Below the pieces are notes generated by a model. It made no database searches. It was not told the DNA's origin and saw only the letters and a program-made list of their open reading frames with translations. A stretch of DNA of 64,000 bases from Mucilaginibacter pankratovii (GTDB taxonomy: Bacteria > Bacteroidota > Bacteroidia > Sphingobacteriales > Sphingobacteriaceae). This document shows positions 48,224 to 57,158 of this stretch, piece after piece. The position numbers and the translations under genes are program-made. The DNA is taken from NCBI RefSeq assembly GCF_014773265.1, contig NZ_JACWMY010000011.1:124001-188000 (forward strand). The letters are read 5' to 3'. Position 1 is the stretch's first letter. Each line of letters begins with the position of its first letter.

Positions 48224-50695
48224 ATGCGAACGGTTCTCTCACTACTTTTCTTTCTCCTAATTTCTGTAAGCAACTACGCCCAAACTGCCGGTAAAGGCAA
48301 AATAAGCGGCAAAGTTACCGATGCCGTAACCAAACAACCTGTAGATTACGCCACCATTTCGGTATTTAAACAAGGCGCTACCAGCCCTTTCAACGGCATC
48401 AGTACTGATGCGAAAGGAACATTCAGCATCGATAATATCCCAGCAGGAGATTATAAAGTTACCGTTGATTTTTTGGGTTATAAACGCACCACAATAGACC
48501 ATGTCATTGTAACTGATGGTGGCAGCACACCAGCCCTGGCCAACATACTATTAGCCCCGGTACAAAACCAGTTAACCGGGGTTACCATTACGGCAAAAGC
48601 ACCTATTATAGAGAACCGTATAGACAAGATGGTTTATAACGCCGCAAACGATCTTACCGCGCAAGGCGGCGTTGCTTTGGATGTGCTGAAAAAAGTACCC
48701 CAGGTTTCTGTTGATATTGATGGTAATGTAGAGCTGCAGGGAAATGCCAATGTACGTTTCCTCATCAATGGCAAGCCGTCCAGCATCTTTGGCGCCAGCC
48801 TTGCCGATGCCTTGCAGGCTATCCCTGCCAGCCAGATAAAGAGTATAGAAGTGATCACCAGCCCCGGCGCTAAGTATGATGCTGCGGGCACGGGCGGTAT
48901 CATCAATATTATTTTAAAAGACAGTAAAGTACAGGGCATCAACGGCAGCATTAACCTGGCGGCCGGTACACGGTTAGAGAATGGTTCTTTCAATCTTAAT
49001 GCACGCAAAAACAATTTTGGCATAAACGCCTTTTTCAGTGGCAACGCGCAGCTTAAAACTACGGGCTTAAGCAGTAACAACCGTACATCAAGCAATACAA
49101 CAGAAGGCACGGTTACCAACTTAACGCAAAGCGGCGATAACACGCAGCGCAGAAGCGGCTACCAATCGGGCCTGAGCTTTAACTGGAGCATCAGCCCTAA
49201 AGATGAACTGACCGCATCGGTGGGCTTTAATCATTTTGGCAACCATAACAACGGCTTTAGCAACCAGGACGAAAGTAAGGCCACAACAGCAGGCGCGCCC
49301 ATCTACGATTTGCTGAGCAACCGTACATCTGATAGCCGTTTCCACGTAAACGCCACCGACCTGAGCCTTGCCTACAAAAAACAATTTAAAACTGAAGGCC
49401 AGGAACTGGAAATATTGTACAGCACCAGTTACGGCAAAAATACCTTCTCGTACTTTAACGAGCAGGATTACCTTACCGGCGGTTACCCAACATCCGGCTC
49501 GCGCAGCAACAACCCGGGTAACGACAGGGAGACCAATATATCTATCGATTACACGCAGCCCTTCAGCAAAACCTTTACGCTGGAAGCAGGCGCGAAAGCC
49601 GTTATAGAAAACCTGAAGAACGTTGTAAATACCGATACCCTGCTAAACGATGGCAGCTATATCAACAACGCGGGCCAGAGCTACGGTTTCAACTACAAGC
49701 GCAAAGTATACGCGGGTTACCTATCGGTATCTACGGCATTATTCAATAATTTTTTGGAGGCCAAGGCAGGCGTAAGGGACGAGTACACCAACACCACGGC
49801 AGATTTCCCGGGCGTTGTTATACCGGGCTACAATACGGTAGTGCCGTCATTAACCCTATCGCACAAATTAAGCCCAACGCAATCCATAAAGGCAAGCTAC
49901 AGCTACCGTATAGAGCGCCCGGACTACGGCGACCTTAACCCCTTTTTCAACATCAGCGATCCGCATAACATCAGCACAGGTAATCCCAATTTAAAACCCG
50001 AACTGAGCCATGGTATCGAGCTGGGTTACAACCGATCGTTTGATAGCGGCGCTAATATTTCTTTGGGTAGTTTTTACCGCCATAATATCGACGATATACA
50101 ACCATTTACCACCCGTTATGATAGCCTGAATATTAACGGCCGAGAGTACCCCAACGTGCTTTTAAACCAGCGCAGCAACATAGGCACGCAAACTACTATT
50201 GGCGCTAACCTGTTTGCATCGGTACCGGTTACCCAAAAGCTTAATTTGCGCACCAATATGTTTTTTGCCAGCCGTACCAATACCAACCCGGGGATATCAA
50301 AAGTAACCGGACTGGCCTACCGCATAAATCTGAACGCCAGCTACCAGTTTGGCAACGACCTTACCGCCGAAGCCTTTGCCAACTACAATTCATCGCAAAA
50401 GAACCTGCAGGGAACCCGGCCATATTTCTTCTTTTACAATTTAGCCATCCGCAAGCAGTTCATGAATAAAAAAGCAAGCCTGGGGCTGCAAGCCGCAAAC
50501 CCGTTTACGCATTATGTAACCCAACGGGCAACCACATTCGGCACCGGCTTTAACCAGGTAAGCATCAGGCAAGTACCACTACAATCCTTCGGCATTACCC
50601 TCAACTATAAATTTGGCAAGCTTGAATTTTCGAAAGAGAAAGAAAAAGACAGGGAAGATAACAACATGCCTGCCCAGGATGCGGGCGGGCGGTAA
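48224..50695 (+). CDS. Outer-membrane beta-barrel receptor-like protein
   Basis: An 823-residue protein with a signal peptide, a carboxypeptidase-regulatory-like domain (ISGKVTDAVTKQPVDYATIS, about 26-110), a plug-like region (DVLKKVPQVSVDIDGNVELQ, SIEVITSPGAKYDAAGTGGI) and a large barrel (outer membrane protein beta-barrel family 3) ending in a charged tail (KLEFSKEKEKDRED). It is a TonB-dependent-receptor relative without a SusD partner. Members of this kind often have peptide or metal ligands; the ligand here is unknown. Confidence 0.88.
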   Translation: MRTVLSLLFFLLISVSNYAQTAGKGKISGKVTDAVTKQPVDYATISVFKQGATSPFNGISTDAKGTFSIDNIPAGDYKVTVDFLGYKRTTIDHVIVTDGGSTPALANILLAPVQNQLTGVTITAKAPIIENRIDKMVYNAANDLTAQGGVALDVLKKVPQVSVDIDGNVELQGNANVRFLINGKPSSIFGASLADALQAIPASQIKSIEVITSPGAKYDAAGTGGIINIILKDSKVQGINGSINLAAGTRLENGSFNLNARKNNFGINAFFSGNAQLKTTGLSSNNRTSSNTTEGTVTNLTQSGDNTQRRSGYQSGLSFNWSISPKDELTASVGFNHFGNHNNGFSNQDESKATTAGAPIYDLLSNRTSDSRFHVNATDLSLAYKKQFKTEGQELEILYSTSYGKNTFSYFNEQDYLTGGYPTSGSRSNNPGNDRETNISIDYTQPFSKTFTLEAGAKAVIENLKNVVNTDTLLNDGSYINNAGQSYGFNYKRKVYAGYLSVSTALFNNFLEAKAGVRDEYTNTTADFPGVVIPGYNTVVPSLTLSHKLSPTQSIKASYSYRIERPDYGDLNPFFNISDPHNISTGNPNLKPELSHGIELGYNRSFDSGANISLGSFYRHNIDDIQPFTTRYDSLNINGREYPNVLLNQRSNIGTQTTIGANLFASVPVTQKLNLRTNMFFASRTNTNPGISKVTGLAYRINLNASYQFGNDLTAEAFANYNSSQKNLQGTRPYFFFYNLAIRKQFMNKKASLGLQAANPFTHYVTQRATTFGTGFNQVSIRQVPLQSFGITLNYKFGKLEFSKEKEKDREDNNMPAQDAGGR

Positions 50696-50714
50696 GCCTT
50701 TTATTTTGATAAAT

Positions 50715-50750
50715 AAAAATGGCCGGCTCTTTTTGAGCCGGCCATTTTTT
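50715..50750. terminator. Bidirectional terminator between barrel and fucosidase genes
   Basis: A 15-bp perfect stem (AAAAATGGCCGGCTC with its complement) with a short T loop lies between two convergent genes, flanked by A-rich and T-rich runs on the two sides. Confidence 0.9.
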
Positions 50751-50770
50751 ATGAAAAATTAGTGGTGCCC

Positions 50771-52075
50771 CTAATTTACCGTTAGTTTAATAATGGTGTC
50801 AATCGGGTCCATTGTAAGGCCATTGGTGTATATAAATACACCTTCTGGCTGTTGTTTAAACTTTACGGTGCCACCGCCATTCAGCAACACCGCTTTGGTA
50901 ACCTTTTCCTTCATCTGCGGGATGAAAATATAAGATTCCCCGGGAGTGGTAGTAATATGCGCATATAGCGTTTTGCCGTTTGCGGTCATCACGCCCCATG
51001 GCTGCGGCGGCATGGTACTGCCTCTTGTGTTATAAACGCTCTCGCCGTTCTTTTTAACCCAATCGCCTACAATAGCCAGTGTATCGGTAAATTCCGATTG
51101 GATCTTGCCGTTTGGCATGGGGCCAATGTTAAGCAAAAAGTTGGCATCCCTGCCTGCAGAATTTACCAGGTAATGGATGATCTGTTTGGATGATTTAAAA
51201 CTACGGTCGGTAATATTAAAGCCCCAGCTATTATTAATGGTTTCGCAGGTCTCCAACGGAAGTTTCCCAATCTTGGATTCCGCGCTAAAGCCCGTGGTGT
51301 TAGCACCCGGCAAATCCTTCTCAAACATCTGGAAATCTTCTCCGTCTATCGGCTCCAAATGGTGGTTATTACCTACCAATATGGCGGGGTTTAGTTTATG
51401 TATCAAACCGTAGATCTCATCGTAATGCCAGTTAGCGTTTTTGCGCTCCCAGTGCCCGTCGAACCAGATCCCTTTTACCGCCGGGTATTTGGTGATCAGT
51501 TCGGTAAGCTGGTCTTTCATAAATTTAATATAGCTGTCCCAGTCACCTTTTTCGGGCTTACCATTTACTATTGGGCTGCCAAAAGCATAATCGGGCCTGC
51601 CCCAATCCAGCAGCGAGTAGTAAAAGTGCAGTTCGATGCCTTCCTTCTCGCATTCTTTGGCCAGTTCCATCAAGGGATCTTTATGATAAGGCGTGGCATC
51701 CACAATATTATATGGCGACATTTTTGTACCGAACATACTGAACCCATCGTGATGGCGCGAGGTGACGGTGATATATTTCATCCCTGCCTTTTTGGCGAAT
51801 TGCACCCACTCCTTTGCGTTAAATTCCTGCGGATTAAAAAAACCGGCAAGGCGTTTATAGCTATCGTAAGGGATCTTTTTCTCGTACATTACCCATTCGC
51901 CGGCACCTAAAATGCTGTAAACGCCCCAGTGGATAAATAAACCAAACTTTAAGTCCTGGAATTTTTTACGCGCGGCAAGGTTATCGGCGGTTGGCACATA
52001 GGGCCCGGTTTGGGCAACGGTGTTTAAAGCAAGCGCCGAAAGCAACGCTATGGTGAGGGTGAGCTTACGTATCAT
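50771..52075 (-). CDS. Alpha-L-fucosidase, GH29
   Basis: A 434-residue secreted protein (signal peptide ending NTVAQTG). The GH29 barrel is recognised from KFGLFIHWGVYSILGAGEWV, YITVTSRHHDGFSMFGTKMS and VKGIWFDGHWE; the Asp near residue 206 in WFDG is the expected nucleophile. It releases alpha-linked fucose from glycans. A C-terminal beta domain follows (about 340-434). The gene stands alone and is not part of a glycan-use locus here. Confidence 0.92.
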   Translation of the reverse strand: MIRKLTLTIALLSALALNTVAQTGPYVPTADNLAARKKFQDLKFGLFIHWGVYSILGAGEWVMYEKKIPYDSYKRLAGFFNPQEFNAKEWVQFAKKAGMKYITVTSRHHDGFSMFGTKMSPYNIVDATPYHKDPLMELAKECEKEGIELHFYYSLLDWGRPDYAFGSPIVNGKPEKGDWDSYIKFMKDQLTELITKYPAVKGIWFDGHWERKNANWHYDEIYGLIHKLNPAILVGNNHHLEPIDGEDFQMFEKDLPGANTTGFSAESKIGKLPLETCETINNSWGFNITDRSFKSSKQIIHYLVNSAGRDANFLLNIGPMPNGKIQSEFTDTLAIVGDWVKKNGESVYNTRGSTMPPQPWGVMTANGKTLYAHITTTPGESYIFIPQMKEKVTKAVLLNGGGTVKFKQQPEGVFIYTNGLTMDPIDTIIKLTVN

Positions 52076-52370
52076 AAATAGGTGGTTAGTTTTACGCTGG
52101 GAATTTAGCGAAATTTATGTTTAACCGTAACGTTCACATTTATATTATTTATAGTTAACAGTGTATTCATAATCTTGCGGGTGAATTGTCTGAACCCGAA
52201 TTTATGGAATTCAAGAATTGACAGAACTGTTTGGTGGCTAATTAATCTGCGTTTTTAATTCTGCCCATTTTAATAATTCGACAAATTCGAGTTCAGACAA
52301 ATAGTGCGGCAGGCAGGTGAGTCACCTACTACATAAGCAATTTTACATTACCGATAACTATATTTACCTC
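52076..52370. other. Gap between divergent fucosidase and phospholipase C
   Basis: No gene is seen. The gap is dominated by the inverted repeat at 52185-52302. No full -7 box was found for either flanking gene. Confidence 0.5.
52185..52302. repeat. Inverted repeat with TTGTCTGAAC ends
   Basis: Two arms of about 45 nt (52185-52228, 52257-52302) pair in inverted orientation around a 28-nt loop. Left arm words are ATTGTCTGAAC, CGAATTTATGGAATT and GACAGAACT; the right arm read in reverse gives ATTTGTCTGAAC, CGAATTTGTCGAATT and GGCAGAATT. I recall similar TTGTCTGAAC-GAATTT repeats in related genomes but cannot check this here. Confidence 0.8.
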
Positions 52371-54932
52371 ATGTTAGATTCCCGCAGAGATTTCCTAAAA
52401 AAGGCAGCCATGCTTACCGGCGCAGCTGGCATAAGCAGTGTTTTACCGCCGTCTATCCAAAAGGCTTTGGCCATAAACCCTAAAATTGGCAGTACCTGGC
52501 GGGATGCCGAGCATATTGTGTTTTTAATGCAAGAGAATCGCTCCTTCGACCACTGCTTTGGGATGCTAAAAGGCGTGCGGGGGTATAACGACCCAAGGGC
52601 CATCGACCTGCCCAACAAGAACCCGGTTTGGCTGCAATCCAACGAAAAAGGCGAAACTTTCGCGCCTTTCCATCTTGATATAAAAAACACCAAAGCTACC
52701 TGGATGAACTCGTTGCCGCACAGCTGGACCAACCAGGTAAATGCCCGCAACGACGGCAAGTTCGACCAGTGGCTGATCGAGAAAAAATCGGGCAATCCCG
52801 AATACAAAGATATGCCGCTTACGCTGGGTTATCACACCCGCGAAGACCTGCCTTTTAATTACGCGCTGGCAGATGCTTTCACCGTATGCGATCAGAATTT
52901 TTGCTCTTCGCTCACCGGCACCACGCCCAACAGGTTGTACTTCTGGTCGGGCACTATACGCGAGCAGCAAAATGAAAAATCGCGCCCAAGGGTATGGAAC
53001 GAAGACGCGGATTTTGGTACCCTAAACTGGACCACCTTCCCCGAGCGATTGGAAGATAATAATATCAGCTGGAAATGTTACCAGAACGAGGTAAGCGTAC
53101 CCACGGGTTTCGAAGGCGAGCAGGATGCCTGGCTCTCCAACTTTACCGATAATCCCCTGGAATTTTTTGAGCAGTACAACGTAAAACTGCACGATAAGCA
53201 TACCATCTTCCGCAAGAAAATGCTTGAAGTGCTGCCCGGTAAAATAGCCGAAGCCGAAAGCAAAATAAAGGCCCTGCCTGCAGATGATAAAAACCTGAAA
53301 AGATTAAAACGCGAGTTGAAATGGATGCAGGATGAGCTTGCCGACATTAAAAATAACCCGAAGCTTTTGGAGCCGGGTGCATTTGATAAGCTTTCTCAAA
53401 AGGAAAAGAACATCCACCAAAAGGGTTTTGATACAAACCGCAACGACCCAAAATACCGCGAGTTAACAACCCTTAAATACAACGATAATGGCACAGCCCG
53501 AGAGGTACAGGTGCCAAAAAGCGATGTATTGTACCAGTTTAGGGAGGATGTAAAAACAGGCAAACTGCCAACTGTATCCTGGCTGGTTGCCTCCGAAAAT
53601 TTCTCCGATCACCCCGGCGCGCCATGGTACGGCTCCTGGTATGTATCTGAGGTGCTGGATATCCTTACCCAAAACCCCGAGGTGTGGAAGAAAACCATTT
53701 TTGTACTGAATTACGATGAGAACGACGGCTATTTTGATCATATTCCGCCTTTTGTAGCGCCGCATTCGCACAAGAATGGAACTGGTAAAGTATCAAAAGG
53801 TATCGATACCCGCGTAGAATTTGTAACACTGGAGCAGGAACAGGAGCGTAAAGATTTCCCTACCCATTACGACCGCGAGAGCGCAATCGGGCTGGGTTAC
53901 CGGGTGCCAATGGTCATCGCATCACCATGGAGCCGCGGCGGATGGGTGAATTCTGAAGTGTTCGACCATACCTCCTGCCTGCAATTTTTAGAAAAATTCC
54001 TGAGCCATAAAACCGGCAAAAATATCAAAGAACCCAACATCAGCGATTGGCGCCGTACCGTCTGCGGCGACCTTACTTCGGCGTTCCGCCCTTATAATGG
54101 CGAGCCGATAGCCAATCCGGTGTTCCTGGATATGGATAAGTATGTGGAGGGCATCCACAAGGCAAAATTCAAACAATTGCCTACGTTCAAGAAACTGAAC
54201 AACGCCGATATTTCGCTCATCAAAACCAACCGGCACGCATCTGCATTGATGCCGAAGCAGGAAACAGGCATTAAACATTCCTACGCCCTGCCTTACGAAT
54301 TATATGCTGATGGCAGCCTGAGTGAGGATAAAAAATCATTCAGCATAAAATTTGAGGCGGCCGACAAAGCATTTGGCAAACAGGCCATTGGTGCACCGTT
54401 TAATGTGTACGCACCGGGCAAGCATGCAAGCCTGCAAAACCCGCAGCAAATGGAAGCAGCACGCAACTGGAGCTACGCGCTTACCGCGGGTGACAGTATA
54501 ACCGATGAATGGGCGCTTAAAAATTTTGAGGGCGGTAATTACCACCTCCGCATATACGGGCCCAACGGTTTCTTCCGCGAATACAAAGGCAACGCGCAGG
54601 ACCCTGACGTAAGCACCGATGTACAATACCAGCAAGATGCTACAGGCAAAAAGCTTACCGGCAACATCCAAATCGCGCTAAGCTCGGGCAACGCAAAACC
54701 GCTCACTGTAGTAATAACATACAACGCCTATAAAAGCACCCCGCTTACCCGCACGGTTTATAATGCAGCGAGGTTTATCCCATTGGTTATAAACCTGCAA
54801 AAAAGCCACGGCTGGTACGATTTCAGCATCAAAGTAAAAGGACACACAAATTTTGAAAAACGCTACGCCGGCCGTGTAGAAACCGGCAAACACAGCTTCA
54901 GCGATCCGCTGATGGGTGGGGTGGTAATTTAG
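52371..54932 (+). CDS. Phospholipase C, phosphocholine-specific type
   Basis: An 853-residue exported enzyme from ATG 52371 with a twin-arginine signal (MLDSRRDFLKKAAMLTGAAG). The phosphoesterase domain has the metal-site blocks IVFLMQENRSFDHCFGMLKG, SSLTGTTPNRLYFWSG, FSDHPGAPWYGSWYVSEVLD, FVLNYDENDGYFDHIPPFVA and VPMVIASPWSRGGWVNSEVF. Two C-terminal DUF756 repeats follow (about 660-850). A Lys-rich helical insert is seen near residues 280-370. It cleaves phosphocholine head groups from phosphatidylcholine or sphingomyelin in the best-known members. Confidence 0.9.
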   Translation: MLDSRRDFLKKAAMLTGAAGISSVLPPSIQKALAINPKIGSTWRDAEHIVFLMQENRSFDHCFGMLKGVRGYNDPRAIDLPNKNPVWLQSNEKGETFAPFHLDIKNTKATWMNSLPHSWTNQVNARNDGKFDQWLIEKKSGNPEYKDMPLTLGYHTREDLPFNYALADAFTVCDQNFCSSLTGTTPNRLYFWSGTIREQQNEKSRPRVWNEDADFGTLNWTTFPERLEDNNISWKCYQNEVSVPTGFEGEQDAWLSNFTDNPLEFFEQYNVKLHDKHTIFRKKMLEVLPGKIAEAESKIKALPADDKNLKRLKRELKWMQDELADIKNNPKLLEPGAFDKLSQKEKNIHQKGFDTNRNDPKYRELTTLKYNDNGTAREVQVPKSDVLYQFREDVKTGKLPTVSWLVASENFSDHPGAPWYGSWYVSEVLDILTQNPEVWKKTIFVLNYDENDGYFDHIPPFVAPHSHKNGTGKVSKGIDTRVEFVTLEQEQERKDFPTHYDRESAIGLGYRVPMVIASPWSRGGWVNSEVFDHTSCLQFLEKFLSHKTGKNIKEPNISDWRRTVCGDLTSAFRPYNGEPIANPVFLDMDKYVEGIHKAKFKQLPTFKKLNNADISLIKTNRHASALMPKQETGIKHSYALPYELYADGSLSEDKKSFSIKFEAADKAFGKQAIGAPFNVYAPGKHASLQNPQQMEAARNWSYALTAGDSITDEWALKNFEGGNYHLRIYGPNGFFREYKGNAQDPDVSTDVQYQQDATGKKLTGNIQIALSSGNAKPLTVVITYNAYKSTPLTRTVYNAARFIPLVINLQKSHGWYDFSIKVKGHTNFEKRYAGRVETGKHSFSDPLMGGVVI

Positions 54933-55015
54933 TCCGAAAGTCGGGAAGTCCGAAAGAAAAACCAGTGATCCATTATGGTTTCTCTTTCGGACTTGCCGAC
55001 TGCGGACTTTCGGAC
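54932..55015. repeat. Inverted repeat of GTCCGAAAG words
   Basis: Two direct copies of GTCCGAAAG (54932-54940, 54948-54956) and two inverted CTTTCGGAC copies (54984-54992, 55007-55015), with AACCA and TGGTT pairing inside, around an 11-nt loop. It fills the gap between the convergent phospholipase C and serpin genes and could end transcription in both directions. Confidence 0.85.
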
Positions 55016-55018
55016 CTT

Positions 55019-56269
55019 TTACTCTCCGGCCAACACCGGGTTATTTACTACTCCCGCGAATAACACCAGCCCGGTTTTCATTTCGCGGATAACGAAGAGG
55101 AACGGGCGGTTAAACTCAAGCGTAGATATTGGGCCGGCAGAGGTTAGGCCTATTTCTACCGAAGTTACGGCAGCGGCTTCGGTACCCTGCTCATTTACAT
55201 CTACAAAGGCTTTGTGCTTTACGTCGGTGATAGACAATCCGCCCGCTGTGCGGATGCCGGTAAAGTTAGCCGCATCGCTAAAAGCGTTGCCCATACCCAG
55301 ATTGATCAACGGGTCTTTTAAAGATTTCTCGTACGCGAATTTAAATTTAGGGAGATAGATCTGACTTTGCTGCGCACCAAGGCCCGCCATCCAGGTGCTC
55401 CATTTAGCAGAATCTAAACCGGCTACCAATTGCTTAACCGACACCCCTTCGGCAGGAAGGATAGCTACCATGCTAAACCTGTCGTGCGCGTACGGGAACT
55501 CGGCTATGATGGTGGTTTTGCCATCTTCGGTTACCAGGTTATTGTTGTAATCTATCTTTCCGGCCATAAAATCAGCCTGTACCGTGCTGTTGTTGGCTAA
55601 GGTAAAAGTGCGTTTTTTGGTATCAGCGGTATTAAACTTATTCTTCCAGATACTTTTAAAGTAAATAGCATTGATCAGGAACATCTGGGATTCGGCACTT
55701 ATGGCATCTACAATACTGGGGATCTTACCATTGGTTTTTTCGTTCACCCAGTTATTAATGGTGTTTTTGGCACTGGGGTTAGCAAAATCAAGGGCTTCTA
55801 CTTTTGCCTGGTAAGCTTTGGTATTGGTTTCGATGAATTGTGGCAACACCTCCAGCCCCTGGCGGTACCATATCGAGTTGGCAATTTTTAGCTGCGTATT
55901 TGGCTCGAGTCCGGGCAATTCCGCCATCAGCTTATTGTAGTAACTGTTAATGGCGGCCTGGGTAAAGCCGTTGAAATTCATAGTGGTGTTGATAGCGGCA
56001 AGTGTTGCTTCTTTGGCTCCATTGGCGGTCATCCCCACAGCAAAGCTTACGCTTAGGGGCGACATAAACAGGTTTTTACTGTCCGGTTCGGAGGCCGCGA
56101 TATTTTTAAACAATTTGAGGGTAAACGCATTATCCGCTGCTGCTTTTTGTTGTTCGGCTGGGGTAAGTACCAGGCTCTTACCTTCGCCGGGGTCGATACC
56201 ATCATTTTTATTGCAGGAAACGAGGCCGATAATCAGTAAGCAGAGCAGCAGCGGAATTTTGCGTGTCAT
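55019..56269 (-). CDS. Serpin-family protease inhibitor, lipoprotein
   Basis: A 416-residue serpin with a lipoprotein signal (LLIIGLVSCNKND). The domain begins FTLKLFKNIAASEPDSKNLF and MSPLSVSFAVGMTANGAKEA, includes NWVNEKTNGKIPSIVDAISA and FLINAIYFKSIWKNKF, and ends FNRPFLFVIREMKTGLVLFA. The reactive loop is at about 360-380: EQGTEAAAVTSVEIGLTSAG. The hinge GTEAAAV is of inhibitory type (small residues at P15-P9); the P1 residue is probably Thr or Ser near 376, by counting from the hinge. It is likely surface or periplasm-anchored and guards against serine or cysteine proteases. Confidence 0.92.
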   Translation of the reverse strand: MTRKIPLLLCLLIIGLVSCNKNDGIDPGEGKSLVLTPAEQQKAAADNAFTLKLFKNIAASEPDSKNLFMSPLSVSFAVGMTANGAKEATLAAINTTMNFNGFTQAAINSYYNKLMAELPGLEPNTQLKIANSIWYRQGLEVLPQFIETNTKAYQAKVEALDFANPSAKNTINNWVNEKTNGKIPSIVDAISAESQMFLINAIYFKSIWKNKFNTADTKKRTFTLANNSTVQADFMAGKIDYNNNLVTEDGKTTIIAEFPYAHDRFSMVAILPAEGVSVKQLVAGLDSAKWSTWMAGLGAQQSQIYLPKFKFAYEKSLKDPLINLGMGNAFSDAANFTGIRTAGGLSITDVKHKAFVDVNEQGTEAAAVTSVEIGLTSAGPISTLEFNRPFLFVIREMKTGLVLFAGVVNNPVLAGE

Positions 56270-56383
56270 AAGATCAGTTTTTAGCGTATATTTTCACCTG
56301 GTTTATTAATTATATTACGCAGCTGCAAATGAGGATGATACAAGTTCGATGAAAAATATATCAAACGGAACTTACCGCGTTAA

Positions 56384-56460
56384 GGATTGCAGCGGATACC
56401 GGCCCCGAGCCTAATGCCTTGTGCGCGTATGAGCGGAAAGCCTGGCCCGCAGGGAACGCC
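56384..56460 (+). ncRNA. Candidate structured intergenic element, second locus
   Basis: The plus strand reads GGATTGCAGCGGATACCGGC and then GAGCGGAAAGCCTGG and CCCGCAGGGAACGCC. It shares the GATTG-GCGGA-AAAGCC style of the element at 22995-23085. I recall this word order from other Bacteroidota genomes, but cannot confirm a family. Confidence 0.35.
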
Positions 56461-56535
56461 ATAATTCCATGTCGCGACCCAAAGTAGTATATATCGATAA
56501 TTCCTATTTTAGTTGCATATAGCCAAAGCCTTACG

Positions 56536-57081
56536 ATGACACAGAAAGACTTTAATAAAAAACTGACCAAACAATTAAGTTCGCTGCCAGCTTACCGCAC
56601 CGTGGAGTTTGGGCTGTATGTTTGCAGGAAACTTTATCCCGATTATGTATTTTTCTCTGTCCGCAACCAATGGGGCGACGCTAATTTACTACAGGAAGCC
56701 ATTGATTATTGTGACGCAAATAAACACCTGAAAGACATTAAAAACTTTAATACACAAAGGCTCATTGGCGCGGTAGACATAATAACACCTGATACTGAAG
56801 ATTTTGGCGATTGGGATGGGAGCTATGCTTTGAACGCATGCACGGCTGTTTTAGACTTATTAGGATATTTGATAGATGGCGACGTTTCGCATGCTATTAA
56901 TATTTCCTCGTATGTAACTGATACAATTGACTTTCAGCTGCAAGAAGCAGACAGTACGCTAACACATCTGCAACTCATTAATCACCCATTAATTAAAGAA
57001 GAGCAGGAATATCAACTACGGATAACAAAACCTGACAGTTCGCTCTTGAATAAAATCATTCAATGGATAAAGGGTGGTTAA
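56536..57081 (+). CDS. DUF416 (YjaG-like) protein
   Basis: A 181-residue soluble helical protein. It begins MTQKDFNKKLTKQLSSLPAY and has FGLYVCRKLYPDYVFF, QWGDANLLQEAIDYCD and WDGSYALNACTAVLDLLGYL, in the order known from E. coli YjaG (DUF416). Function unknown. It stands alone, upstream of the esterase gene, 77 bp apart. Confidence 0.75.
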   Translation: MTQKDFNKKLTKQLSSLPAYRTVEFGLYVCRKLYPDYVFFSVRNQWGDANLLQEAIDYCDANKHLKDIKNFNTQRLIGAVDIITPDTEDFGDWDGSYALNACTAVLDLLGYLIDGDVSHAINISSYVTDTIDFQLQEADSTLTHLQLINHPLIKEEQEYQLRITKPDSSLLNKIIQWIKGG

Positions 57082-57158
57082 TCTTAACTTATTTTTCCTA
57101 AATTTATCTGCCCTGCAATAAACCCCGATTGCACCAAACCAAATAAAAACTTATCCTG

